A stretch of 64,000 bases of DNA from Myrmaecium sp. VS I D KN 1 (lineage: Eukaryota; Ascomycota; Dothideomycetes; Valsariales; Valsariaceae), in assembly GCA_019775845.1 (NCBI GenBank), contig JADQAV010000015.1, positions 62,001-126,000 of the forward strand, written 5' to 3'. The position numbers and the translations under genes were made by a program. Positions 48,136 through 59,001 of this stretch are shown here, in pieces (the stretch's first letter is position 1; every line of letters starts with the position of its first letter). A model generated the notes under the pieces. It saw only the letters and a program-made list of their open reading frames with translations, was not told the origin of the DNA and searched no databases.

Positions 48136-48688
48136 GACTGTGTGAAGAAAGAAGAAAAGGAGAGAAAGGAGGAGGGGAGACCGCGACTAAGACGGCAGCA
48201 ATTGATGGAGGAGGGATAGCTGGGAGAGGAATTGGTTGGGGAGTCTGGGAATACAGCGAGCTGGGCTCTGACGGAAGATTTGGACGGGCGAGAACGAGCG
48301 TCGGGGGTCCGGGGCGGCGGAAGATCCACTCCGGTTAGATACGGCAGCGAACTGTACTAGTAGTACTAAAAGGAGGTACTAGGTATTGCAGTAGTACCAG
48401 TACATACTATGTCAGCATCACTGACACTCCACCGATTTATAATACACCCCGGATGTTCCCTCACTAAAGCACTAGCAGTACTCTCCAGGGTCTATACATC
48501 AAGACATGTTCATATCGAAATCGATGGGACACCACGCTGACTTTATTGATTGGAGGAGAGATACCGGATGTACTATAGCTTTGCTTCTTTCTATCGATCC
48601 CTTCCGCGAGGGAGTGTTTGGGCACCCACGCGTACAGAAAGAATGCCTTCATCGTCGTGATGATGTAGTCGCTGTGATCCTCGCCCTA
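48136..48688. other. Intergenic region, LPD1 promoter and SGD1 3' side
   Basis: 553 bp. The LPD1 leader next to the ATG is C/T-rich on the minus strand. The stretch 48,350-48,420 is full of TAGTACTA/GGTACTAGG words like those of other intergenic regions here. Confidence 0.5.
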
Positions 48689-51424
48689 CTACTCTAGCCC
48701 TCCCTTCGTCTGCGTCGTGGCGAGGACCACCAAGGCATCCGACACCGTTCTACATCCCCACTTGATCAAGTCTTTCTCCGTCGGGTCTCCGGCCAAATCC
48801 GTCCTGCTGACGACTTTGCTCACAAAGTACTGTAGGCCCCGTATCATTTGCGGTGCCTGTTCGACTCGCATAAAGATGTCCATCAGCGCGCTTTCATCTC
48901 TCCTGTCCGGGGAGGCGCCTTGAGACTGCGTAATGATCGTGAACAGCAGGACTTCGGTGAAGATCTTGGTTTTGGGCTGGAGGTATGCGAAGTTGAGAGT
49001 CTATAAGGCGAGTCAGCTTTTCCATCAGTCGGGGGGGGGGGGGGGGGGGGGGGGGNNCCCCCCCCCCCCCCCCCCCCCCCCCCGGCAGGATGATCCCGTC
49101 ATTGTTACCTTGAGACAAGTGATGGGGAGGCCGCCCTTCACGATCAAATGAGCGTATAGACGTGCCAGGTTGACAATCTTGCGCATCGGCATCGCTTCCT
49201 CCTCATCTTCGTTCACATCGTCATCTTCTTTCTCGCCTAGCTGCTTGAAGATGTCCCACAAGCTGAACTGGAAAGCCATCTTCGTCTTCTTGTCCGCGCA
49301 AAGCTTGCGCGCCAGGAGGGAGTAGTAAGGGTTGTAGCCCTGCTCACTTCCTGCGCAGTGGATGACGACTTTGGGAATCTCCAGTTCCTGTGTTCTCTTC
49401 AACTTAAGCTTGAGGAGCCGAATGTGAGCGTCCTTGTAATCTGTCGCAGACATGATGCTGACGAAGATCGCGCGCCTTACGTCCGTGTTCATCCTTTGCT
49501 CCTTGGCAAGTTGCAGGACGTCTGTAGTGCCCGCAACTATGTCTTCATCGTCAGCTTTGACCTTACTTCTCTGCTGTTTCTCCCTCTGCTCAGAGCGCTC
49601 GGCCACTTCAGGCTCGTTTCTCCAACTTGCTCCAACAAGCCACCATTTCCCCTTCTTTTCCGTATCGCGTACATCTTTGAGACCTATGCGCAAAGGCTCC
49701 GTCGCCTTGAGCATCCTGTTATTTAGGGATCCCAGCATCTTTTTCATGGCGGTTGTATGCTCAGAGACAATGCTCGATGCCGTGGTACCGGCCTTCATCT
49801 TGTTGTTTTTCAAGTTGTGGATTGTCTCAATCATAAATTTGGTTCGTACACTGAGACTTTGCTCGCCAACATTGGCGACCGACTTCTGAAGCAGGATGGT
49901 GATATCTTTCAATGCCGACGGATCATCCAACCGCAACTGAGGGCCCGAGACTTTGACCACCTTCAGTAGTAATTCGGTGTTCAGGTCTGACAGTTCGGAC
50001 AGCAGTAGTCGAACATAGTCGAAGACCAGATTACTTCCAATCATTTGGAAATTATACAGTTGCGAAAGCAACCCCATGAGATTGGCAGGCTCTTTCCTAG
50101 CTCCTTCTCCGCTCGGATTCGCAAAGAATTTGTCGAACTCCATCACCACGCGCTCAATGAGCTGAGCACCGAAATCCGTACCAATCACCTTATACACCGC
50201 TGCGATGAAGCCAGCATGTAGGATGAGGAATGTGTCGTTCAAAGACGTCCGATCTGCAAGCAAACCGAGTAATAGATCTATCAGTGTCGAAGTCATGTAC
50301 TGGCGAGGGTTGGTCCGATATAATTGCTCGATCTCTTTCAAGATTGTAAGCATATTCGCCTCGGATAGCCGGTTGAGGAGACCTTGGGTTTGCTTTCGAA
50401 TACGTAAAAGCATTTCCGCGTCGGAAGAAGGCGGCGCTCGAAGGGCGGGAGGTATATATTTGGTTGATGCAGGCTTGTTCGCCGCCACAGGGGGGACATA
50501 CGGGTTTTCTCGAACAGGCTTGGGCGCGTCTCCTTTCTCATCGTCCTCCTCATTCCGTTCGTTGCCACTTTCGTCGAGCTCCAAGTTCGAATCATCCTGC
50601 TCTTCCCAGTCATCCTCCTGCCCATCGCTCCCGGGACCTCCGTCCGACTCCATGTCGGTATCGTCATCGTGTAAGAAATCTTCAGAATGCTCATCGGTGT
50701 CCTCCTCACACTCAAAATGGTCATCCTCCTTACATTCTTCCCCACCCTGCGCCGACTCGACCTCATTTGGCTTTGCACCTGCCTTGCGCCTTTTGCTGAC
50801 AAGCCATTCCTCATCTTCTGATCTCTTCCTTTTCGAAGAATCTTCTCCGAGCATGTCATCAAGATCTTCCAGCAGGAAATCCAATCCATCTTCGGCAAAG
50901 CTCTTCGGCAGTTTCTTGCCTTTAACTCCCAGCTTCTTTTCCAGTGCCGCTATCTCCGCGGCTTCCTCGTCGAGCTTCTCCTGCACGCGACGTGTTACAC
51001 GAGCCGACTCGCGTGCGGTGCTCCCGTCGTTCGATTCCTCGATCGGTTTTGAAGGGGTTTTCTTGAGGATGGATTTCTTGGGCTTCGCGCTCAGATCGAG
51101 CTTACAAGGTTTTCGCGGCGTCTCGCTGTCTGACTCCGAGAGGCCTCCGTGATCAGATTCGCCTGGCTGAGTCTGGCGTGATAGTGAGATGCGGTTATTC
51201 TCCCGAGGCTGCTTTTTCTGGACTTTCTTCAACGCGCGCTCTTCCTTGCGACGCTCCTTCCTGCCTCCAGGTCCACTAGGGCCACGACCGCCATGTCTGG
51301 CATTGTTTTCTGACCATCAGGTTAGCTAACCATTTTCATGTACTAACAACAAGGCTTACTTGCCTCCTATTTGGCTCAAAAGATCGCGGGGGAGCTTGGG
51401 GCCTCCAAAGTTCCGTTGGCGCAT
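48689..51424 (-). CDS. SGD1: SGD1/NOM1 nucleolar MIF4G-MA3 protein (854 aa as modelled)
   Basis: A nucleolar protein of 40S ribosome biogenesis that works with the Fal1 (eIF4A-like) helicase. Minus-strand exons are 51,424-51,360, 51,296-49,109 and 49,000-48,689 (2,565 nt). The N-terminus is basic and Gly-rich, then comes a long acidic stretch (DDTDMESDGGPG and similar), an MIF4G domain from about residue 290 (RLSEANMLTILKEIEQLYR) and an MA3 domain (RRAIFVSIMSATDYKDA; FQFSLWDIFKQLGE). The end is QYFVSKVVSRTDLAGDPTEK. Intron 2 (49,001-49,108) contains the sequencing gap; the coding parts on both sides join in frame, so the gene is probably whole. In intron 1 the frame requires an AG 13 nt after the first one. 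Confidence 0.92.
49031..49083. other. Assembly gap with poly-G / NN / poly-C edges
   Basis: 25 G, two N, then 26 C. Both contig ends run into G when read towards the gap. This is the look of two-colour sequencing poly-G artefacts at contig ends joined by a gap, not real DNA. It lies wholly inside SGD1 intron 2, whose true length is therefore unknown. Confidence 0.85.
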
Positions 51425-51629
51425 TGCGGCGAAAATGGTTTGGGAAAAAGTTCAAGGTTTCGGAGGTTTCACGGATTCCCCCCGCAAGGGTTCAAGCGGC
51501 GCCAAGTGATTGTACAGTAGATCTGCCGCCAGCATGTCGGCATCCCACCTCATCGCTTGCGCAAGTTATTGATAAACCGCAGTTGTCAGGTCACCAGTCC
51601 GCAGCACTGGTCGCGAGAGGACTTTCGAT
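51425..51629. promoter_or_regulatory. Compact divergent promoter, SGD1 / SRP14
   Basis: Only 205 bp separate the two start codons. It contains GTACAGTA at 51,512-51,519. The two genes, one for ribosome assembly and one for signal recognition, could be co-expressed; this is inference. Confidence 0.5.
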
Positions 51630-52147
51630 ATGGCAAGCCATCTCAGCAATGAAGAGGTATGGTCGTCCATATCGCTCGGTCATTCAGCATCTTACGTCGA
51701 ATCCCTAGTTCTTCACGAAACTCGGCGAGCTCTTCAAATTGAACGAGCAAAAAGGACATGGCACGGTCTACCTCACACAGAAGCGACGTACGCCAAACTC
51801 CCCCAGATTCTTCCTGGCCCTTTCTCACTCTAATAGTCACCTTTACAAACGATCCTGGTGCCGACACACCGATGAAAGCCGCCGACGATTCGCTTTGGGA
51901 CTTGCATCCTCCCCATTCGCTTCCTATATTGATCCGGGCTACAAACGGCAAGACCAAGGAGCAGCGCGCCGACAAAATCAAGATCTCGACAATCGTACAG
52001 CCCGACGCACTCGACGGGTTTTTCGCACAATACGCCGAGACATGCAAAGCAGGCATGACTGCGCTTAAGAAACGCGATCGTAGCAAGAAGAAGAAGAGCA
52101 AGGCTAAGAAGAAGAAAGGCGGTGCGGATGGTGAAACTAAAGGCTGA
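51630..52147 (+). CDS. SRP14: Signal recognition particle subunit SRP14 (138 aa)
   Basis: Binds the Alu domain of SRP RNA and takes part in elongation arrest during ER targeting. Exons are 51,630-51,656, 51,709-51,787 and 51,837-52,147 (417 nt); introns are 52 and 49 bp. The first exon codes only MASHLSNEE. The fold is recognised from FFTKLGELF, then GTVYLTQKRLTF across intron 2, LPILIRATNGKTKE, the ISTIVQPDALDGFFAQYAE block and AGMTALKKRDRSKKKK. The Lys-rich tail is typical of fungal and plant forms. The stretch between the first strand and ATNGK is longer than in yeast, as in other filamentous fungi. Confidence 0.93.
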
Positions 52148-52594
52148 GGGCGCAAGGACTATAGCGCGACGAGAAAACGACGATTCGCGGAAAGAGTCCG
52201 ACCATTCAGCGGAGTAGTGGGATTGTGTCGACGACACTGGCTGAAGAAGGATGCGGGTGAAGCCAGTGCGGTATGGACTGGAACCTGGCACGGTGACCAT
52301 ACATAACCGACCACGATGCATTGGGTCAAGAGGCGTTACTGTTCAGACAGCTACTGCTCTGTGCGCAAGCCTTGCAACTGATACTAAGCAGAATCAAGGC
52401 GCGACACTCGATAAAATTCACAATCCTGCGAGATCCATTGATCCAGAAAACAAGGCCAACTGCAAGACCACGAATGTCATTCCAGTCGCCTTTTTGTGTA
52501 AGCGATGGTGACACCTCACGGTGACACGATCAGTCAACCAGAAGATCGATGCTATGTATAGTATAGCCGGAGCTCATTGCTTGCTTCCTACATC
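52148..52594. other. Convergent 3' region, SRP14 / dioxygenase
   Basis: 447 bp between stop codons. I see no gene; 3' UTRs are expected. Confidence 0.6.
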
Positions 52595-53438
52595 TCAACT
52601 ACCACCATCCGCCTCCTTCTCTTCCTTCTCAGCAATCTTTTTGAAAAGTGCCAAATGCAGCGGATATGGCTGTCCCATCCATATAGCTCGTTGCTATCGT
52701 CCTGTTGTCAACGTCTTTGCACTACATTCAGTATCTATGCACTCACAGTATGGTCTCGTTCGTCCTCGCCCGTGTTGGGATGCACCAGCACAGACAATGG
52801 GCCACGGTGGATGAGCAGCCAGGGGACGAAAGCGCCGAATTGCTCTGATTGATAGTGAGACCTCTCCGCAAACCTAGAGGGTTTACTGCGAGTTGGCTGA
52901 CGTACCTGGGGTGAACAGGTTCACCTCGAACATTCCAACGGGATGCGGTCCGATGGGCTGTTCCCAAACCTGGTATATGCGCAGTTCAGGAACTTGGGGC
53001 GATGGTAAACGTCTCAGCTCCTAAGTCGAGCAAAGGCGTGACCTACATTCTCGTCGCACTCTTTCCCATAGCTGCTTCGCAAACGTGGTCTGCTCCTCAT
53101 CCGTATGGAGGAAGTAGACGTGGACATCGAACCCTCCCCGCGATCCGTTGGTGATTGGCGCCACGAAGAAATCGTAAGCTGAGCTCTTCTTCTCGGCTGG
53201 TGGGTTGATGAAGGACTTCCCGTCCGCAGCCTTCTCGCTAAGCAGGGATTAGATGATTGGGCTAGGTAATGGGCACGAACGAGTGTATGAAACTCCGAGA
53301 CATATATACCTTGGGAGGGGAGGGAGATGTTCGAATCCTAGTGATAACGTCAATGATCCGCAATGATTTTCCAATGTGCGTCGTTCGAGGCTGACCTTCC
53401 AGAGGCGACGGATATGTATAGAGGCTGGGGTCGGCCAT
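52595..53438 (-). CDS. DOPA 4,5-dioxygenase family protein (181 aa)
   Basis: A small ring-cleaving dioxygenase-like fold; in Amanita the relative (DodA) opens DOPA to betalamic or muscaflavin precursors, but the role in ascomycetes is largely unknown. Six exons on the minus strand: 53,438-53,396, 53,337-53,310, 53,237-53,047, 52,992-52,906, 52,844-52,747 and 52,693-52,595 (546 nt). Family blocks are present: FDVHVYFLHTDEEQTTFAKQ with candidate metal ligand His, IGPHPVGMFEVNLFTPEQFG, and LVHPNTGEDERDHTQRAIWMG. Both the HVHVYF-like and the HPVGMFEV/HPNTG histidine blocks are kept, so activity is plausible. Five introns and a 28-nt exon in such a short gene are notable. Length fits the family. 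The substrate is unknown. Confidence 0.9.
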
Positions 53439-54295
53439 CGTCAATGTGGTTCGGGCCAGGGTAACAGGCGGGGAAATGGATATTAGTCGAAGTAGAGTTG
53501 GCAACGCGTTGCTACGGCCGATCTTTATGCGACAACGCTGTCACTGTCACTTATCATGAGCAAGAGCGCCCATCGAATCACAACGGAGAGGCATTACATG
53601 GAGATGCAGTACGGAGTAGCTGAGGTTCGTGATGGTCGTCAGGTTTGTCAGCGGAGCGGAATCTGGAGACGGAGGCGCTTCCGCCGGGCACTGGTAAGCA
53701 CCGTCGATCCACCAGGCTGAGCCGGTGAGAAATAATGCATCGTCTCGCTGTCTCAGCTGTCCGAAAACGGCGGGCCTGCTCAAGCATGAAAAGAGACTCG
53801 GTGGCACTCGAGGCCGGCATTGGCAAGACGCATTGCTCTATCGGCATTGACCACGATGGTCCGCAAGGTATTTAGCTGATACATGACATGTACAGTAGGT
53901 ATGTAGGTACATGTAGGTATGTACTACACTACAGATCGTACTCCCATCCGGTTTGATGACTGAGGCTCGTGATGAATAAGTACATGAGGTACAGTACTAT
54001 ACTTTGATGGGTACAGTAAGATATTAGCACTCAGTGGTACCGTCACGGTACCGGATACTATAATGTAAGGTATCTACGTACAGTATGTATGGATCAAGAT
54101 CCGTGCGCCATACCCCTCTAACGCAGGGTAATCTCCAGCCACACAGCCCACCATGACTACTCGACTACCTATGACTCCGCGACCCGCACCTGTGAGTCCT
54201 CCGACAAGGTAAAAAAAAAAAAAAACCACCAGCTCCGTCCACGCCAGCCGCCAGCCGCATTCCCACCCCGTTCGGCCTCAACTCACACGAGCACC
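53439..54295. promoter_or_regulatory. Divergent intergenic region, dioxygenase / DED81
   Basis: 857 bp. Its middle (53,880-54,090) holds four GTACAGTA copies (53,890; 53,989; 54,011; 54,078) and repeated TAGGTATGTA words. A poly-A run of 15 lies at 54,211-54,225 in the DED81 leader, directly after a short upstream ORF. Confidence 0.6.
54153..54212 (+). CDS. Upstream ORF of 19 aa in the DED81 leader
   Basis: ATG in the context CCACCATGA opens a frame MTTRLPMTPRPAP... that ends at TAA 83 nt before the DED81 ATG. The context is as strong as that of the main start. If transcribed in the leader it could restrain translation. A GTGAGT donor-like site within it (54,192) leaves open that it is instead a spliced leader. 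No conservation could be tested. Confidence 0.35.
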   Translation: MTTRLPMTPRPAPVSPPTR

Positions 54296-56029
54296 ATGGC
54301 CGAAGAGACGATCTACATCGACGAAGACGTCGGGCTCGACACCGAGACCCAGAAGGGCTCCGAGCAGTCCCCGTACAAGTCCCTTCTCTTCGCCGTGGTC
54401 CAGCACGGCGAGAAGGCCAGTTTCCTCACCCGCAAGTCCAAGACCGGAGAGATACCCGAAGGCGCGGACGAGTCCGCCAGGCTCGAATGGAAACCAGCTG
54501 CCAAGGCCGCATTGAAGAAGGCCGTCAAGGGTGCGGAGCAGCAGAAGAAGAAAGCCGCGAAGGCTGGAGATATCGCGGCTCAGCAGGCGAAGCAAGAGGA
54601 GGAGCGCCAAAAGATCCTCGAGGAGGCCAAGAAGATCGTCGTTGATGAGGATACCAGTTTGCCCAAGGCCGTCAGGATAAAGCTCGATGAGACGGGCCCT
54701 GCGATCAAGCTGAGGGAATCTGACGCTGGCGAGCCCGGCACGCGAGTGCGCGTTTTCGGACGTGTGCACCGTGAGCGGAAACAAAAGGACATCCTCTTCG
54801 TGACTCTGAGGGATGGATATGGTTTCATGCAGTGTGTCATCACCGGCAAGCTGGCCAAATCTTACGACGCCCTCACTCTCACCCGCGAGACGACGATGGA
54901 GATTCTTGGTGAGCTACGCGCTGTCCCTGCCGGAGCGCACGCCCCCCTCGACCGCGAGCTGCACGCGGATTACTTCAGGATCCAGAAGAACTGGAAGGCT
55001 GCTGGAGGAGATGAGGCGATCACTAACCGAGTGTCTGCCAACACCGAGCACAGCATTCTCCTTGACCTGAGGCACCTCACCCTTCGCGGCGAGATTGCTT
55101 CCAAGGTCATGTTCGTCCGCAGCCAAGTCGAGTTCGCCTTCAACCAAGCTTATTACGAGCTTCGTGTGCGGAAGGTTGCTCCTCCTGCCCTGGTCCAGAC
55201 CCAGGTCGAGGGTGGCGCTACTCTCTTTAAGGTCCCTTACTACGACGAGCAAGCCTTCCTTACGCAGTCCTCTCAGCTCTATCTCGAGACCTGCCTACCA
55301 TCCATGGGCAACGTGTACTGTATCGAGAAGTCCTTCCGGGCGGAGAAGTCGCTCACCCGCCGCCATCTGGCCGAGTACACCCACATCGAAGCCGAGCTCG
55401 ACTTCATCACCTTCGAGGACCTCCTCGACCACCTCGAGCAGCTCATCTGCCGCGTCCTCGAGCTTACCCTCGCTGACCCGACGACCAAGGCTTACATCGA
55501 GCAGCTCAACCCGGAGTTCAAAATGCCAGAGCGACCATTCAAGCGGATGCGGTACGCCGACGCGATCGACTGGCTCGTCGAGCACGACATCATCAACGAG
55601 GAGACGCAGCAGCCGCACAAATTTGGTGACGATATCGCCGAGGCGGCTGAGCGGCGCATGACCGATATTATCAACCGGCCCATCTTCCTCACCCACTTTC
55701 CCACCGCGATCAAAGCCTTTTACATGGCCAAGGACCGCACCGATCCCCGCGACGTGACCGAATCGGTCGACTGCCTCATGCCCGGCGTCGGCGAGATCAT
55801 CGGTGGCTCCATGCGCCTGGACGACCACGCCGAGCTCCTGGCCGCCTTCTCCCGCGAAGGCATCGACCCGGCCCCCTACTACTGGTACACCGACCAGCGC
55901 AAGTACGGCAGCTCCCCCCACGGCGGCTACGGCCTCGGCCTCGAGCGCTTCCTCGCCTGGCTCTGCAAGCAGCACACCGTCCGTGACTGCTGCCTTTACC
56001 CCCGCTATTTCGGTCGCTGCACCCCGTGA
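54296..56029 (+). CDS. DED81: Asparaginyl-tRNA synthetase, cytoplasmic (577 aa)
   Basis: Charges tRNA-Asn; class IIb synthetase. Single exon with strongly C-ending codons, as expected for high expression. A Lys/Ala-rich eukaryotic N-terminal extension (about 110 aa) precedes the OB-fold anticodon-binding domain (VRVFGRVHRERKQKDILFVT; FMQCVITG). The catalytic core has class II motif 2 (CIEKSFRAEKSLTRRHLAEY) with the following THIEAELDF block, and motif 3 GGYGLGLERFLAWL. PYYWYTDQRKYG is the usual AsnRS signature near the end. All expected motifs are present and the length is normal. ATG in CACCATGGCC is the clear start. Confidence 0.97.
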   Translation: MAEETIYIDEDVGLDTETQKGSEQSPYKSLLFAVVQHGEKASFLTRKSKTGEIPEGADESARLEWKPAAKAALKKAVKGAEQQKKKAAKAGDIAAQQAKQEEERQKILEEAKKIVVDEDTSLPKAVRIKLDETGPAIKLRESDAGEPGTRVRVFGRVHRERKQKDILFVTLRDGYGFMQCVITGKLAKSYDALTLTRETTMEILGELRAVPAGAHAPLDRELHADYFRIQKNWKAAGGDEAITNRVSANTEHSILLDLRHLTLRGEIASKVMFVRSQVEFAFNQAYYELRVRKVAPPALVQTQVEGGATLFKVPYYDEQAFLTQSSQLYLETCLPSMGNVYCIEKSFRAEKSLTRRHLAEYTHIEAELDFITFEDLLDHLEQLICRVLELTLADPTTKAYIEQLNPEFKMPERPFKRMRYADAIDWLVEHDIINEETQQPHKFGDDIAEAAERRMTDIINRPIFLTHFPTAIKAFYMAKDRTDPRDVTESVDCLMPGVGEIIGGSMRLDDHAELLAAFSREGIDPAPYYWYTDQRKYGSSPHGGYGLGLERFLAWLCKQHTVRDCCLYPRYFGRCTP

Positions 56030-56865
56030 GCATGGGACGGGTAAGGTGGTCTTGCCACCCTTCTCCCTGCTAACCACGCCCCTGTTCCGCCCCTGTCTGT
56101 CCCCGTTCCTTCACCATTTCCGAAGGGGCCATGAATGGGCTTTTTCCTACCATTCACCCCTTCCTTCTTTTCTCTTTTTTCTCTTTATTTTCCCTTTTTT
56201 TGACCTCCGGCCCTCTCACTTGCCTTTGCTATGCTCCGCTCCTCCTTCCTACCCGTCCAAAAGAGAGGGGTAGAACTGGGAAGCCCGTCTTGCAGGGGGA
56301 GAAAGCACGGAGGAAAGAACGGTGTCGGCTCAAAGAATGCACGAGAATTCTTTCTGTTCACAGCTAGACGAAGATCATGAAGAAAGCGGAACCTTGCTTT
56401 TTCATTGCGTTACGTCACCATCGGCATCACGTTCTACTTTTGTGCGTCTGTTCTTGTGATACCCGACCAGTCTTCTCCCTAGTCGTGCATCTACTTGCAT
56501 TATCGATCGGCTTGACCAAACAGGCATTCCTCGTTTTGGGTCATGGCCGGAAACCCCTCAGCCCATGATTCCCCATCCTTCACTTTCCCCCTTCCCCATC
56601 TGAAGAAAAGACATTACCCTGTTGCTTCCACCTTCCCCCCCAATGACAGACACTGAAGACCACCGAAAGCTTTGCCAATCAAACCACCCCATCTCTTCTT
56701 TTCAATCCATTGGTTCATACCGAGGAACTGCCAAAAGTCTAACATCCAAGCAGCCCAGAAACTCCGCAAGAAGACACATAGAAGGAGAGGAAACGCCTTT
56801 CGCTGATGCAATGCTTAGAAATTTTTTTCCTTTTCATTTTCCCTTGGTGTTTTTGTTTCCCTCAG
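56030..56865. other. Convergent 3' region, DED81 / CRH
   Basis: 836 bp. It has a pyrimidine-rich stretch at 56,150-56,215 and a T-rich stretch at 56,820-56,860, and no gene that I can support. Confidence 0.55.
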
Positions 56866-58370
56866 TCATATCCAGAGAAGGACGATGGCACACATGACCA
56901 CAGCAATCCGGTAATGGTTCCCCTCCTGGCAAGCATTTCGGCTCGTGCCGGAGTCTTGCGAGTGAACTGAGGTGCCAGATGCCTCGGTGAAAGAGTCGCT
57001 TGCAAGGGCTTTTTTCGCCTGCTGCAGTGCTGTCATTGCTGCTGCCGGCGTCGAGGTCGCCTGGCCAAGACGCGTGGTGATGAGGAAGCCGTGGTCGTCG
57101 TAATGTTTCGGCGACGTCGTAGCCGCGGCTGGGACGATTCTGGTCGTGGGGAAGCCGCGATCGTCCCATCCGGTGATCGTCAGGACTTCACCAGCGGCTA
57201 GCGAGGAGGAAGCCTGCGGCGACGCCGAGGGCAGCAAGGTAGATGGGCCACGGGGGCGTGTGGACTGTGGATGGAAGAGTTAGTCATCAAGATCCTGGGA
57301 CTGTTTTCGTGATGGGGGTGGGGCAGGGTCTTACGGACAGGTGCCGATGAGGGCGGAATCACCTTCCCGGAGCTCGAGACGGTCCAGCCGCTCGGCAGCC
57401 CGTAAGGGGTGGTATAGGTCACGGTTGGGGTCGACGTCGTCGATCGAGGAACCCAAGGAAACTCGGACCGGAAAGGAATTGGCTGACCGCTAGCGGAAGC
57501 AGTAATAGCAGGCTCGGTCGTGCTGTCGATCGTTGAACTCCCGGCCGAGTTGACGGAACCGCCGGCAGCTTGGATGGATTCCCACGAGCCGGTCTGGTCA
57601 CCATACGAGTATGCAGTCCCGGTCGAGTAGTCCTGAACGGTCATGGATTTGACCTGCATGGTGAAGGGGCCTTGGGTGTAGTCGGTCGGGCCTCGAGCCC
57701 AGGCAATGGTGCCCGCAGCGTTCGAGGGGTCACCACCAGCCCAAGCGCCCACCTTGATCCGCATCGGGGTTTGCGGATAGGGATAGTCGGAGTCTCCCGG
57801 TTTCAAGACTCGGACGGTGACGCCGTCGATCTGCCATACGATCTGGTTGGCGGTCCAATCGATGGTGTAAGTTTTAAAGCCGTCCTGGCTTCCCGGATCC
57901 GAATGAAAGGCGCCTCTATTGTAGGAGGTCGTTTCGCCCTGGCCGAAGTAATTGGTCTGCACCTCGTCCGGATCAGAGCCGAGCCACTCCCAGTCAATTT
58001 CATCCAGGTCGTCGGACTGCAAGACGAAGCTGCTGACGATGCCGGCACCCGGAGCCGGCTTCACCGAGACGTCAACACGGCCGAACATGATGTACCACTT
58101 CGACGTCAGCTGCGGAGCGTCACCGGATTCGGTGATGGTAAATGAAACGCCGTCGGAGCCATAGGTGGTGTCGCTCTGGGCGGTGAAGTCATCGGTGTGG
58201 GCGGAGGAGAAGTCGAACTTGGCGGTGCGGCCTAGGGCCGGATCGGGTGAGCAGTTGGAGGTAGTGAGGGGGTTGCAGTCACTGTAGGTCTGGGCGAAAG
58301 CGGTCGCCGAGAGGAGGGAGACGATTGTGGTGAGGGTTGCAGCGGCAGCAGCGCGCCGAGTGAGTCTCAT
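56866..58370 (-). CDS. CRH-type GH16 chitin-glucan transglycosylase (455 aa model)
   Basis: A cell-wall enzyme that links chitin to beta-glucan (Crh1/Utr2 family). A signal peptide (MRLTRRAAAA... to about residue 26) is followed by a GH16 domain with the catalytic motif DEIDWEWLG (Glu124, Asp126, Glu128), then a Ser/Thr-rich linker. Exon 1 is 58,370-57,335. Exon 2 depends on the 3' splice site. With the AG ending at 57,198 (137-bp intron) exon 2 is 57,197-56,866: the protein gains two GWDDRGFPTT/YDDHGFLITT-like motifs and ends in a short hydrophobic tail IAVVMCAIVLLWI, a likely GPI signal. With the nearer AG ending at 57,265 (70-bp intron) translation stops at 57,188 and yields a 370-aa form ending IYLAALGVAAGFLLASRW, a membrane-span-like tail. 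I prefer the first because its codons stay coding-like over 320 bp; both may be used. Confidence 0.85.
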
Positions 58371-58980
58371 CGCGAGCTGCCGTGTCGGTCTGTCGAGGTA
58401 TCCTACGTGCCAATACCAGTGCCAGTGCCGTACCTGAGGAGCGGTTGGACGATCGATCGAAGGATATGCAGAGATGGTGCACCGATGGCCGGGTAATGGT
58501 TCCAACAGCGAGGGAAGTACCAGGTAAGTGCGATGTAAGTGGATAGATCTTGATCGAATGGATATACAGGCGAGAAGGATCACCGCCGAGCCCGAGGAGG
58601 GGAAAGAGAGCGTTCACGTTGGCCAGAGGCAGAAAGGCCAGAGAGGCAGCGAGTGAGAGAGGAAGAGATGGAGAGCAACCTAGGTTGGAGCTACAGAAGG
58701 TGACAGCGGGAGAGTCGGGAGGCTGAGGACGTCCACGGGTTCTTAAGAGGCGGGGGAGGCACCGACGCTGTCCAGCCATCCGCCTCGCGGGACGTGGTTG
58801 CCATTCGTGGCGGAGGTGGAAGGTGGTATTGAATCAACTCGTTTGAGTACAGTACGGATACTAAATAGTAGTGACGTTCGTGTCCGTTCGACCGTTTCCG
58901 CCATTTGGCCGTCAGAGCGGGTGGGTGACATAACGATCATAACGTTGGGCTGACAGGATGCCAGGCTGACCGGGTGGAGA

Positions 58981-59001
58981 GGCTGGCTGGCTGGCTGGCT
59001 G
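58981..59001. repeat. GGCT tetranucleotide microsatellite
   Basis: Five GGCT copies, followed by G-rich GGGAGGAGG sequence. Confidence 0.85.

Noticed and set aside
50205-51152. Long plus-strand ORF of 315 codons opposite SGD1
   Set aside because: It is the antisense shadow of the acidic Asp/Glu-rich SGD1 region, giving a Ser-rich translation.
55295-56077. Minus-strand ORF of 260 codons opposite DED81
   Set aside because: Antisense shadow caused by the strong C-ending codon bias of DED81.
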